Assembly: GCF_014851395.1 (NCBI RefSeq)
Contig: NW_024040152.1
Location: 22,615,144-22,679,143, forward strand
Origin: Micropterus salmoides
Taxonomy: Eukaryota > Chordata > Actinopteri > Centrarchiformes > Centrarchidae
DNA length: 64,000 nucleotides
Direction of reading: 5' to 3'
This document shows positions 36,566 to 47,252 of this stretch, piece after piece. Numbering within the stretch: the stretch's first letter is position 1; every line of letters starts with the position of its first letter. The position numbers were made by a program, and so were the translations under genes. A model generated the notes under the pieces. The model did not search any database and was not told the origin of the DNA. It was given only the letters and a program-made list of their open reading frames with translations.

Positions 36566-38305
36566 AACTGTGGGCAGCCAAGAAAAAGACACTCAAGTTA
36601 ACTATGAAGCCAAAACTAGGTGAAAGGTCGTATTTATCTTTGGGTTTTAGAATGGGCTAGAAAAAGTAGAATAGGATAGAACAGAGGACACCTGCTCAAG
36701 GTACTGAATAAGGTGTTATAAAAGGCCTCCAGCTGTCACCCCAGGTGCACTGAGTTCCCAAGATTTTGTTAGAGGGGAGAAAAAAAGTATGAAGAAGATA
36801 TTTGAACATTTGAGTAATTTAAATTAACAGGGATTTACAGTGTGTCTGTGGTCATTACTATTGAGTTCATACTGACATTTACACATTTCAGTGTGGATGT
36901 TTTTCTTACTATATCTTATTATATTTTTTAAACCTTACTGTGTAATTGAAAGTACTCTTTCCTGAAGGCTAAGTCCTGTTCCATAAAGGCAGGCGCAGAA
37001 CTTATGGCTCATTGAAGAAGGGGGAAGCACCTGTAGTGGGTCCTTATACGGTGGGCACTTTTTTTGTTGGTAGGGTTTGTTTGATCCGGACCACGGGGAA
37101 AAGTTATATATTGTTGTATTTTAGTGGCGATGGTCATCCTGCATCATGATGGTGGCGTCCTCCATGACCCACGCGGGGAAATCAAAATTCCGGTGACTGA
37201 CTTGGTGTCATGAAGCGCTCACAAAGAGCGCATTATTACACGTTATGAATAATGACCTAGAGACAGGGCAAAGAAGAGGCGTCTTGTACAGTTATCATTC
37301 GGGGCATATTACTGTGGGATCTCTGTCACACACATTTTTTAATGGACTTAATGAACTGACAAAGTTCACGGAATACAAGCACTTTTTACAGCTTTTGATC
37401 TACTAATCAGGGAAAATACATACACTCTGACGTGCATAGCCTGCATGGTCTCCAAATAATTTGCATACATACATTGCTTATACAGATCAATTCTAAATCC
37501 AACCCGTTCTCTGCTTTAATAAAATCCCATGGTTAGCACCATAGTCTGCAGTCTAGCCGCAGTGGTTTAGTCTGCACCAGTTTCAGCGCAAACAAACTGC
37601 ACTAACAAGGCAAATGCACCAGGTGTTCGTTTTAACTGTACAAAACAGGTTAGGTGTGAAAGCAAAACTCCTGACAAAACTCAAATAGGCCAGAGAGTCC
37701 AGGCTGGTGCTCTTTGCTGCATGAGACGAGACCTCTTGGCAGTGAAGGGGCAGGGGCTCATCTCTGCAGAAGACACAGACCTGGTCTTACTTTTTTTTTT
37801 TGCTGCAATCAAGACACACAAACAAACTTTATTCAAAATATTCAACTAAACATCAAAAAAGCATGCTCAGTCATGCAGATTGTGTCCAAAATCAGTGTGG
37901 GCCCGGGGGAAAGCCACACCTTCTGCCCCCCTTCCCCTCGCTCGCCCCGCTACAGCATCAAGACTCAGCCGCTTCTATAGTATAGCCTACATGCTATGAT
38001 GTTTTCCTGCAGTTCCTTATTAAAATGGCCTTGAGGAGTGGTGTGAGTTTATGAGTTAACATTCTTATTTCCATTGCAGTTCTGCTCCATGAGCACACAA
38101 ATTGGAGCCCAATTACCCATTGCTTTACTTGGATGCACTGCAGATATGAGGCCATATTGAATATAATTGTACTCAGTGAAATGCATCCAGTAACGGTGGT
38201 GACTATACTTTCATACTAATTTCCCAGTGGTGAGCCAAGTCACCTCTGACTCTCCTTTCATTTAGATACAGGGCACCTGACCATCTCACTCTCTCTTTCT
38301 CTCTG

Positions 38306-38306
<1 letters not shown>

Positions 38307-38367
<61 letters not shown>
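38307..38367. repeat. Long CA microsatellite
   Basis: About 30 uninterrupted CA units; the longest perfect dinucleotide tract in the window. Confidence 0.95.
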
Positions 38368-38369
<2 letters not shown>

Positions 38370-38524
38370 TCATTTCATAGGTTGATGGCATTTTTTTGTG
38401 CAGAAATGTGCTCTCTTGGAAGTTGAAATCATTACAGTGGTGATTGATTTAAAAACTGAGCTGATTTTACCATTTCTAAAGTTCTTTCATTTTCCTTTAT
38501 TTCACTGCCATACCACCAGTGGTG

Positions 38525-38712
38525 GTGGTGATGGAACAGTGGATAAGACACATGCCTTTGGTGTGAGAGACCTAGGTTTGAATCCACTGTGAGACACCAA
38601 TGTGTCCCTGAGCAAGACACTTAACCCCTCGTTGCTCCAGAGGCGTGCGACCTCTGACATATATAGCAATTGTAAGTCGCTTTGGAGCGCCAGCTAAATG
38701 AATAAATGTAAT
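38525..38712 (+). mobile_element. tRNA-derived SINE (V-SINE/HE1-like)
   Basis: A pol III A-box-like TGGAACAGTGG (38532-38542) and a B box GGTTTGAATCC (38575-38585) mark the tRNA-derived head. They are followed by the typical body 'tgtccctgagcaagacactt' plus AACCCC, GTTGCTCCAGAGG, and the tail 'aattgtaagtcgctttggag' ... 'gctaaatgaataaatgtaat'. The head-body-tail order is that of fish V-SINEs. It sits 1.6 kb upstream of the sox4 promoter. It is not a tRNA gene, because the cloverleaf is not preserved. Confidence 0.8.
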
Positions 38713-39543
38713 TCATACTCTCCTCTAACACACACTGCAGAACAGCATCGCTTGGATGCCTCTCTATCACACAGAGACATTATGTAATTCAACCCTGGTA
38801 ACTGTTCTGGATACTTGGTCTGCTCTTTGGTATTCACTCACCTTAAATTCTCTGCAAAACAGCAGAGCTGAGTCCTCTCCGGCTCTGCGACGCCATCTAG
38901 CGACCATCCAACACGGCCCAGTAGCCTATACCTAGTGTGTGTGCTTGTGTCCCTCATTCCTCCTTTCATTTTTTGTGACTCCTTACTGATTTAAAAGTCT
39001 ATTCTTTGTTTTGTTAGGGGAAACTGGATGTGCCCCGAGAAAACAAAACATGGCAACAACTGATGTCTGCTACATAATACGTGTTTTATCGTTACTCATG
39101 TCACAGTAAAAAAAACATACGAAATTGTATTGGCAATAATTATGGTAACTTGAACAGTGGAAACGTTTCAGGTAAGCAGGGTTGCGATTTTACATATACT
39201 CAGTGTAAAGCAAAAAAAAAAAAAGGTTCAAATGTTATGCAGCGCATGGTTGTGTTGTTAATTCTGGCCAAAATTTATTTTTACACAACTTCTGTCTTGT
39301 TTTGTAGTAAATTGGATATAATTTACACCGTGCGTAAAATGGATATCCTGCGCAGAAAGGCGCAATGCCATGCATTTTTTCTTTCACCCGGTCTTGTCTG
39401 TGTCACTCAGCAGAAAGCTGCACCATGTCAGTTTGGAGGTGTGCGGCGTACACGCCGCCGCCTGCTTCTTTGCAGCCCTCGCATTTCTCTGTCTGGTGCG
39501 CTGGTTCGATGTGTGTTAGTGACAAAAGACCGCCCAACCCCGC

Positions 39544-39580
<37 letters not shown>

Positions 39581-40292
39581 GAAAGCTCAGAACACTTACA
39601 GCTTGGCTCGGAGTCTTTTCTCACACCGGCTTAACTGTCAAAGAGACATTTCCCTGTTTGTGAAGCTCTCAGAACGGCTCAACTGTTGAACGTGGTCTTG
39701 TCTAATAACGTGTTGATGATATAAAAGATATCAGTCAGTGACCACCTGCAGGCCAACAACCACAAATTCAAAACAATTACCAATTAGCAAAAGTCTCCTC
39801 TTTTCTCTAAGTGATCAGTTTTTTAAATATACAGATAAATATTACTGTGACAGCCTTAAAAGGTGGACCTTCAAGGTTTCTCTCCACCGCCTCTTTGGTA
39901 CATTGTAAACATTAGGTAATGCACAACCACATCAGCTGCATTGCGCTGGCAAGTGTTTAGGCTCCCAATTCAGTATTATAGGTGGGCACCATTCATAACA
40001 CCAATACAGCCTGTACCAGTGGGCAGAAAGGAGATTTATATTACAGGATATGTTTTCAGCATTACCCAGGCAACACAGTGGTGCAAATTATACTCAACTG
40101 TTAAAGTTTCCATATGGTAAAGTATACTTAGCTTCCCATAGAGCTATATGTTAATGGTATACACATGGGCTGGCCATAACATAAGCCAGTGTCTCTTTAA
40201 AAAAAATTGAAGTTTCTTGTTGTATTCTGGAATGAGGTCAGACACGAGGCTCCTCATTGCACGCGCTGATTATTATTAGATTCCATTGTCGG
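38713..40292. other. Upstream flank of sox4
   Basis: No gene is supported. It contains a (GA)n microsatellite at 39545-39577 and a CpG-richer patch at 39340-39540. The 202-codon frame at 39081-39689 spans that microsatellite and has no domain or composition typical of protein, so it is rejected as a gene. Distal promoter elements of sox4 would be expected here by position. Confidence 0.5.
39545..39577. repeat. GA microsatellite
   Basis: (GA)n of about 32 bases, 850 bp upstream of the likely sox4 start of transcription. Confidence 0.9.
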
Positions 40293-40397
40293 CCAATCAG
40301 CGCCGAGGGGGGCGTGAGTTTGGCGCAGAAGCAGGGTAGCGACAGCGTGCGATTGGTGGATTTTTATCGCCGTTGTATCTCCGGGAAGGGATAAATG
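40293..40397 (+). promoter_or_regulatory. sox4: Candidate sox4 core promoter
   Basis: A CCAAT box lies at 40293-40297 (GGCCAATCAGCG) and an inverted one at 40352-40356 (CGATTGGTGG), 55 bp apart. A TATA-like GGGATAAATG follows at 40388-40397. This spacing predicts a transcription start near 40420-40430, giving a 5' UTR of about 0.6 kb, a plausible length for SOX4. CCAAT pairs of this kind bind NF-Y in other genes. The start site itself is inferred, not seen. Confidence 0.5.
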
Positions 40398-40507
40398 CAA
40401 GCAAGGGGGCCGGGACTGGAGGGCTGCTTAAACTCGACTGCAGGTCTGCCGATCGAAGGCGGACAGTGTAACTCGTTCTAGCTTTCTTTTTTTCCTCCTC
40501 AGCATGC

Positions 40508-40642
40508 ATGGCTTTTGTTTCTAGGAGAGGGGACAGGGCTGATGCAGAGGGAAGCACTTACCTTACACACTGTACTTGGGAGCCCTTTGTAAGTGCCCGA
40601 GTGCACAGTGTGGCACTCAGTCTGCGCTCTGCAGCTGCATAG
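40508..40642 (+). other. Upstream ORF in the sox4 5' leader
   Basis: If transcription begins near 40425, the leader contains an ATG at 40504 with a 6-codon frame. An overlapping ATG at 40508 (ATGG context) opens a 44-codon frame closed by TAG at 40640-40642, 394 bp before the sox4 ATG. The predicted peptide (starting MAFVSRRGDRADAEG) has no recognisable motif. Its effect would be to reduce reinitiation at sox4, not to make a product. Speculative. Confidence 0.35.
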
Positions 40643-41036
40643 ACTATGTTCAGTCACCACACGGCTGAATTTACTTTATAACAGAAGGAAGAGACTGAGA
40701 GAGACAGATCACTGCACTCAGTGGAGAGTGGCTTGTACTATCCGTGCTGTTTTAACACCTACAGAACCTGGAAATTAAACTTTTTTTGAAAAAATTTAAA
40801 TGTCTTTTTTTACGCCTCTAGCCTTTTAAAGGCTACACTGGACTGAACAGTCACCGAGGTACTGCACATCTCAGGAGTGAATTATTACTTGCGCTTTTTT
40901 TTACTCAGCTCAAACTGCAAAGAGGGGGAGAAAAGAGCTGAGTTTGCTTTAAAGTGAATCAGAGGACCAAGGAGAGAGGGAGAGAGAAAGAAAGAGCAAG
41001 CACTCCGCTCTCCCTCTGTGTGTCTAACTGGGCAGC

Positions 41037-42281
41037 ATGGTGCAGAAAATGAGCCACACAGAGAGCACAGCTGAGGCGCTGTCCTTTTTCGCTGGGGATT
41101 CGAGCTCCGACTCCGGGGCGTGCATGGATCTGGACCCGGCCGCTTCGCCTCTCTCCCCGGGCTCCACAGCTTCATCGACTGCCGGGGACAAGCTGGGAGA
41201 CAACCCGGCATGGTGCAAAACTCCCAGTGGCCACATCAAGAGACCCATGAATGCGTTCATGGTGTGGTCGCAGATCGAGAGGAGGAAGATCATGGAGCAG
41301 TCTCCGGACATGCACAACGCTGAGATCTCCAAGAGGCTGGGGAAGCGGTGGAAGCTGCTCAGAGACAGCGACAAGATCCCCTTCATCCGAGAGGCGGAGC
41401 GGCTCAGGCTCAAGCACATGGCGGACTACCCCGACTACAAGTACCGGCCGAGGAAGAAGGTAAAATCAAGCGCCTCCAAGCCTGGCAGTAACGGAGACAA
41501 GGGGGAGAAACTCAACGGTAGCTCTAACAACACCAGCACTAAGACATCCTCATCTTCGAGGAAGAATGGATCCAAATCACCCAGCAGCAGCAGACCCCAC
41601 AAATCACTTTTCGGGAGCAGCAACAGTAGTAGCACCAAAGCATCACCGTTTGCCTCTGAGCACCCGTCAGAGCACCATCACAACTCTCTCTACAAGTCGA
41701 AATCTGTCTCATCAGCAGCCAAGCAGATACCGGATGGCAAGAAGCCCAAGCGGGTGTACGTCTTCGGGAGCAGCGGGGCCAGCTTGAGCGCCAGCCCGGC
41801 GTCCTCCGTTGTGGTCCCGGCCAGCCCGACGCTCAGCAACTCGGCGGACTCCAGCGACCCGCTCAGCCTGTACGAGGACGCGGCCAGCGGCAGGGAGGAG
41901 GGAGCCGACTCCCCCGGCAGCAGCGGCAGCCTGGGCGGCTCTTCGGAGCGCCACGGCGGGCACACATACAGCAGTCGGCGGGCTTCCTCGCCTACACCCT
42001 CCGGCTCTCACTCCTCCGCCTCGTCCCACTCCTCCTCTTCCTCGGAGGACGAAGAGTTTGAGGACGACTTGCTCGACATTAACCCGAGCCCCAGCTTTGA
42101 TAGCATGTCATTGGGGAGCTTTGGCTCCTCGGTGCTGGACAGGGACTTGGATATGAACTTTGAGTCCGGCTCCGGGGGCTCGCACTTCGAGTTCCCCGAC
42201 TACTGCACGCCCGAAGTCAGCGAGATGATCTCCGGGGACTGGCTGGAGTCCACCATCTCCAACCTGGTGTTCACGTATTGA
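41037..42281 (+). CDS. sox4: Transcription factor SOX4 (SoxC group)
   Basis: Single-exon gene for a 414-residue HMG-box transcription factor acting in the nucleus on ATTGTT-type sites. SoxC factors drive neuronal, heart and mesenchymal progenitor programmes. The N-terminus [10 protein letters not shown] leads to ESTAEAL and DSSSDSGA, both SOX4-like. The HMG box covers about residues 67-138 ([20 protein letters not shown] ... [11 protein letters not shown]), with WSQ and KLLRDSDK typical of SOX4 rather than SOX11 (WSK, KMLKDSEK). A basic nuclear signal follows (137-143). A serine-rich middle contains [10 protein letters not shown] (235-244), a SOX4 signature. Then comes an acidic [10 protein letters not shown] (338-347), and the conserved C-terminal transactivation region runs [20 protein letters not shown] to VFTY (385-414). 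The first ATG has a good context (A at -3, G at +4). It is shorter than mammalian SOX4, as expected without the long glycine/alanine runs. Which fish ohnolog (a or b) is unresolved. Confidence 0.96.
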   Translation: MVQKMSHTESTAEALSFFAGDSSSDSGACMDLDPAASPLSPGSTASSTAGDKLGDNPAWCKTPSGHIKRPMNAFMVWSQIERRKIMEQSPDMHNAEISKRLGKRWKLLRDSDKIPFIREAERLRLKHMADYPDYKYRPRKKVKSSASKPGSNGDKGEKLNGSSNNTSTKTSSSSRKNGSKSPSSSRPHKSLFGSSNSSSTKASPFASEHPSEHHHNSLYKSKSVSSAAKQIPDGKKPKRVYVFGSSGASLSASPASSVVVPASPTLSNSADSSDPLSLYEDAASGREEGADSPGSSGSLGGSSERHGGHTYSSRRASSPTPSGSHSSASSHSSSSSEDEEFEDDLLDINPSPSFDSMSLGSFGSSVLDRDLDMNFESGSGGSHFEFPDYCTPEVSEMISGDWLESTISNLVFTY

Positions 42282-44885
42282 GTGAGCAAAAAAAGGCAAA
42301 AGAAAGCGACTAACAGAAACGGGAGCTCCTGGTGCACCGGGCGTAATAGTTTGTGTAATAACTACATCAGACTAAAACCCCACTGAAACTAGCCCCCGTC
42401 CTTTCTCGTCCTTGTTAGGCAAGAGCTGCAAATCCTTGGAAAGCTAAACTTTAAAGCGAATAACTTGCACCTACTTTTCTTCGGATGCGTGGACCGGGGA
42501 CTTGGTTGAACCACAGAAGTGGAGGGAGTGCAAACAAGAGAAGGAGAGACTGACTTGGTTTCATGGCAGTGGGACGCTCAATCCTGAACTGTTTTTGAAC
42601 TGAACAACTTAACTGTGATCGATTTGCACGTTATGCGGTCCGCCGTTCACTTAATCAATGTTGTTGCCGATTTAAAAAAAGGGACATTTCACAAGTTTTT
42701 ACCAATCGCCAAGTGAACTTCACCACTAAAAAGGTACAGAAATAGGACTGTCGTGCGACATTTTTTATTGTGGTGTGTCACCGAGAGGGATTTTTAATAA
42801 AACCGAGGTGGGTTGATGTTTTTTAAAAGTCGAATATTTTCTCAAAAGCAAAAAACATGTTAAGCATGATAGCCTACTTTTGTTCCTATCTTGTGCTGAG
42901 ATTTTCTGTGAGACTGTCGAGCAGTTTGAAAACTAGTATTAGGGTTATTTAAATGGGTAGGTGGCGCTCGCTTTCGGTTCTTCTCTTTAAAAAAAGGACA
43001 TTGAAATAATCACCAGCTGTTGTAATTTTTCAAACTTCAGGATTCAAACGCAACTTCAAATCTGTGCTGAACTTTATACACGTGTTCTCTTTGATTCAGG
43101 ACCAAAATTCTTTCATTTCAGATGATAGCTATAGAGTAATCCTCACCGATTTTTTTCATCCTCTGAGCTTTGTTTTGTACATGTAGTCAGATGCCATTTT
43201 ATATGGGATGTTGTATTTATATACGGGGCCAAGCATTTTTGACTTGATCATTTTTTTTATTTCTTGTAGGCCCTATACATGATCTAGTCCTGTTTTCTTT
43301 TTCTTACACGGTTGTCTGTCAGTATGTCTGTGTCTGTCACATTTCCTTCTCAGGCGAAGGGCTAGAGTTTTAAAAACACACAACGTTTGATTTCATTTTA
43401 TATTTAAATGTACACACTTTTTGGACACTTAAAAGAGAGGAAACAGTTTGATTATTTTCTCAGTGTATTTTTGTACAAATCTATATAGAAAACGAGGGAG
43501 TCAACAATCGGTGTGTGTAGCCTACTAATACAGCTGTGTTGGATTTCCTGATTTTTAGTACACCGGCAGGCTGGTTTTTATGCTGCCTTCAAGTGCTCAT
43601 GGTAAGCTCGTTCTCATGAGTTATTGCCTGGTCAAACGCTTTTGTAAGGACAGCCAGCAAGACAGACCATATATCACTGTGGTGCCTATTGTGTAATTTT
43701 AGAAATTAAAGGCACCAAGCTACTTTTTTACTAAAGTGACAGAGCAGAGGAAATAATATGAATCAGGTGTGTAATTGGTGTTTTAAGCAACTAATTTGGC
43801 AAACTTTCTTTGACTTACCAGCAAATACTGACAAGACTACTTTGACGTCCAATCCCCGAACATCCCCTATTGTCAGTACAGGCACGAGATACTTCAACAC
43901 CCACTTAAAAGGATGTAAATACGAATTTTCCGACAGCACTTGAAAGCAGCACCAGTCCTTGTATCAGCCTACCTTCTACGTTTACAGTGCCAGTCTGCAG
44001 GCTCCTTAAAGACACAGGAATGCATTATTTCTAGAGGCTTTTTCCTGTGGACCATGTGGGTTTAACAGCATCACTATCTTAAGCACCCACTTGCTTTTGC
44101 ATTTCCCGTCAGATATCTTGCCTATGACAACAAATAAGGAGATTGTAGCTTTAAATTTGACTTATTTCTTGATGTTTTCATTAATAGATGTCAAATTTGC
44201 CAATCAACCACTGGATTGAACCGGCTATCAATACAGCAAGCAAACAACAAGGATGATAACATCAAGCATATTCAAATTTCTGACTTGAGTTCCGCAACAT
44301 CTACTTGTACTGCGTTTCTCATTGTATTTGAATATATAATCTTTTCTACTTGTCGGCTAACTATTAGCTAATAATTGTTTTAGTATCTTTATGGCATGGT
44401 GAATAGCATTTGTATTTCAGATTCAGGTTATTAGCTGTTGTGTTTTTCAGAAAAAATGAAAAAATGAGGAAAAACGAAACGTGAACTCGATCTTTGTATA
44501 TTTGACTGTATCATAAAGCAAAAAGATTGTGTGTTTATGTACGTTGTTGCTATCGAGGACAGGCACTGTCTAGAACTGCTATCTTTTACACATCCTTACT
44601 TACATTTAAGGTGGTCAGTTCAGACTTTTTTTTATATATATATGAAAGCATTTTTAAATATATTGACTTTATTTTTCATCCATCCTGTGCAATATGCTGT
44701 GTAGAATTATCATTTATTGTCTCTAATCATGCCATAAACAAAGGAACCACCCTTTCTTTGAGAATCAGAGAAAGGGGGGAACTCATGCCAGCTAAATTGT
44801 GTCCATTCACTGCCTGTCAGATTGTTGATATAAACTTGTGTACAGAACTTTTTCAAGGAAGGAAATAAATATCAGCTGGAACTGA
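42282..44885 (+). other. sox4: sox4 3' untranslated region
   Basis: About 2.6 kb of AT-rich sequence without introns or ORFs follows the stop and ends just after AATAAA at 44864-44869. It has three GCAAAAA heptamers (42286-42292, 42848-42854, 44518-44524) complementary to the miR-129-5p seed. An earlier AATAAA at 42796-42801 could give a short isoform of about 0.5 kb. Length and position fit the long SOX4 3' UTR of other vertebrates. Confidence 0.7.
44864..44869 (+). promoter_or_regulatory. sox4: Likely main polyadenylation signal of sox4
   Basis: Canonical AATAAA, followed within 20-80 bp by T-rich and TGTG-rich sequence ('ctcttttcttgtttcttgaa' ... 'ctgtgactgtttgtgtt'), as expected of a cleavage region. 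Confidence 0.6.
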
Positions 44886-45984
44886 AACTCTACAACTCTT
44901 TTCTTGTTTCTTGAACTTTTTATCTCTCTGTGACTGTTTGTGTTAGATTCCATAAATAAGAAAGAAAGAAATGGCTGACTCTTTATTACCTTTGCCAACT
45001 TTGTGCATTGATTATGTCAACTGCTTTCCAAAAAGATAGTAAAGGAGAGTAAGTATCCAAAACAAGACCACACAGGCCCATCAAAGCTATTCACTCAGCT
45101 TACCACTGCACCTGCTTTTTAGTAGCTCTTCCATTTTATATGGCAACAAATAATTCAGCTGGATACAAAAAATGGCGATTAATAGCAAACTTAACAGTAT
45201 GGATTGGTTCCCATTAGTGGTTAACATGGAATAACCAAAGAACATGGGCTGGGGGACACTGCTTATGTGGCAACATACTGCATCCCAGACACTAACCAAC
45301 TACTTCTTTAGAGTGAAGCAAAATGATACCAGTAAGTGCAGTGTGAAATAAAAATGAAAAGGCCATATTTTCTGTATTTCTTTTATTCTATTGGTTTAGT
45401 TACCAAAAAAAACAATGCTTTGCAAACATTTTCCATCTACAGGGAAGGGCCTTGTTTCTCAAAATTTCACATTAAGTGAGAATTGTCCATGTCCTTTGTG
45501 AACACAAAAATGTCTTAAGCCTTGAGTGTAAATGTCCCACAGATGGTCTACCAAGCTTTTGAAAAGCTCATCATTGAAAAGCTCATCATTGAACTATGAA
45601 AAATCTTCAATGAAAAACTTTAATTCCCAGTTACAGTACAGTAGACACAAATTTGAAAAGGTCTTATAGCAGGCTCTCCTCTCTATAGACTTAGGATGGT
45701 CTTGATTCTGCAAAGCCTTTGGGAAGCATGCATTGCCACAGTGGAGCCATAGAATAGAAGCATCTCCATAGTCTCAGACAGAGCAAATCAATAAGAATAT
45801 TTTACATATTATACACATATTTTATAGATTTCATGTTAAGGCCCCATAAGGCTTATGTCTACATCATGCATTCAAAATGTTTCCTAGCAGGGGAGTGTTG
45901 ATGTGAGACCTGGAAACCCACACTGAAGAATACAATGTTTCCCATTTAGATAATTAATAAAGACATAATAAACACATACTTGGA

Positions 45985-47252
45985 TCACCTTAATTGGCTG
46001 AATGATAAGGGAGGTGTAATAAAGGCTGTTTCCTGGAGATAGGAAGGTAAATCTTCATGGGCTTTATCCCAGGCAAAGTGATATCCTATTCTTTTTTCTT
46101 CTATTCCGTTCTAGCCTGTTGTGCTGTATGCTGGCTGTCTGGCGTTCAGACAGTCATGATTTCCCTTCCCCCTCTCCCAGACAGACCCTTTTTGTGGGGG
46201 AAGGGCTGGTTTAGCAGCAGTCAGCCAAGGGCCCTCCAGCATAGCTGACAAGCATGTCTGTCTGTCTACAGTACGTGTGTCTGTATGTGCATGCAGTCTC
46301 GGCATACATTTAAACCACATGACAACATAGTTCTCCCTGCAGAAACACCAGACACTGTACGTCTACCTCATACATCAAAAAATATATCTCCTTTTTTAAT
46401 TGCTGTTCCTTCAGTAGTATAAAAGAAATTACTATCTTCAGCTATGTCGCATCCCTAATTTTGACATTTTCAAGGAATCTTCAGCATGCAGTATGAACCC
46501 TGCAGTATGCATTTGTTGTGTGTGACTACCTTGAAGCAATATTTTAGCACTATCGTTTCTATTGTGTAAGAGCTTTATTAGCTGTGTGAAATTACTTTGA
46601 CTATGTGGGGCTTTTATGTAAGGTGTTAACAACAGTGGTTATGTCAGTTTATAGTGCAGCGCATGTTTTAATGTTGTGATTGGATGCAAAATTACGTTAA
46701 GATACCAAGACATTAGGTGTGTGCTTTTATAGAGTTTTATTTATTTCTACTACACTATGTATTGTATAGTATATAGTAAGCCATTTCAGGCAGTTCATTA
46801 TTTTGTGTATCTGTCACACATAGTACAGTATGTAGCCAAATAAAATGCCTCTTCAGTGTTATTTAAATGTAAAATTATCTTAATTGGCTGTGTGTAATAA
46901 GGAGGTAAGTAGCAGGACCATTGGTATGTATTTCATAAAAATGTAATTCCAAAATCAGGAATTAGCCTAGCGTCATGAGTTCACAAGGACATAAAGATAA
47001 GTGCAAGGTACAAAACAGACAACACACATAATTTTCTGTATTTTATACATTATGTTCAACATTCAGAAGCTACGTGCAAAATGCAGCACTATTACTATGT
47101 TTGCAGCTGTAGAGGGAACACGGTGAGTGTGCACTTGTGCATTAATCTGTAACTGATTGTATGAAGCTGCTATAACTAAGCCTTTGCAGCATGACACGAA
47201 TATGCAGATATATGCATTTTATCAGAGCTTAATTGGCTGTGTGTAACTACTG
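45985..47252. repeat. Local dispersed motif family (TTAATTGGCTG), four copies
   Basis: Copies are CCTTAATTGGCTGAATGATAAG at about 45988, AGAGCTTTATTAGCTGTGTG at about 46569, ATCTTAATTGGCTGTGTGTA at about 46877 and AGAGCTTAATTGGCTGTGTG at about 47224. Copies 1 and 2 of the TAATTGGCTG form are both followed by a TAAGG(G)AGGT block. The core contains a TAATT homeodomain-type site. Origin and function are unknown. Confidence 0.5.

Larger units (their letters stand above)
27926..38524. other. 10.6-kb gene-free stretch upstream of sox4
   Basis: No supported gene. It contains a possible MITE at 28195-28420, a possible Harbinger-like fragment at 30600-30870, dense CA/TG microsatellites at 31.9-32.5 and 33.5-33.8 kb, an (ATT)n run at 35140-35168, and a GA-rich block at 36220-36565. 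A CpG-containing unique patch at 37040-37290 ('cattattacacgttatgaat' and neighbours) has the look of conserved non-coding sequence. That is only a suspicion without alignments. Open frames here are low-complexity or under 130 codons without motifs. Confidence 0.5.

Noticed and set aside
38532..38585. Possible tRNA gene (A and B boxes present)
   Set aside because: No cloverleaf pairing, and the boxes are followed by a typical SINE body and tail.
39081..39689. 202-codon open frame upstream of sox4
   Set aside because: It runs through a GA microsatellite (RERERER), has no domain, and has no splice or promoter context. It is probably chance.
41037..42281. Assignment of the SoxC gene as sox11 or sox12
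   Set aside because: WSQIERRK and KLLRDSDK in the HMG box, the [10 protein letters not shown] block and the C-terminal [18 protein letters not shown] pattern fit SOX4. SOX11 has WSK, KMLKDSEK and a different C-terminus.
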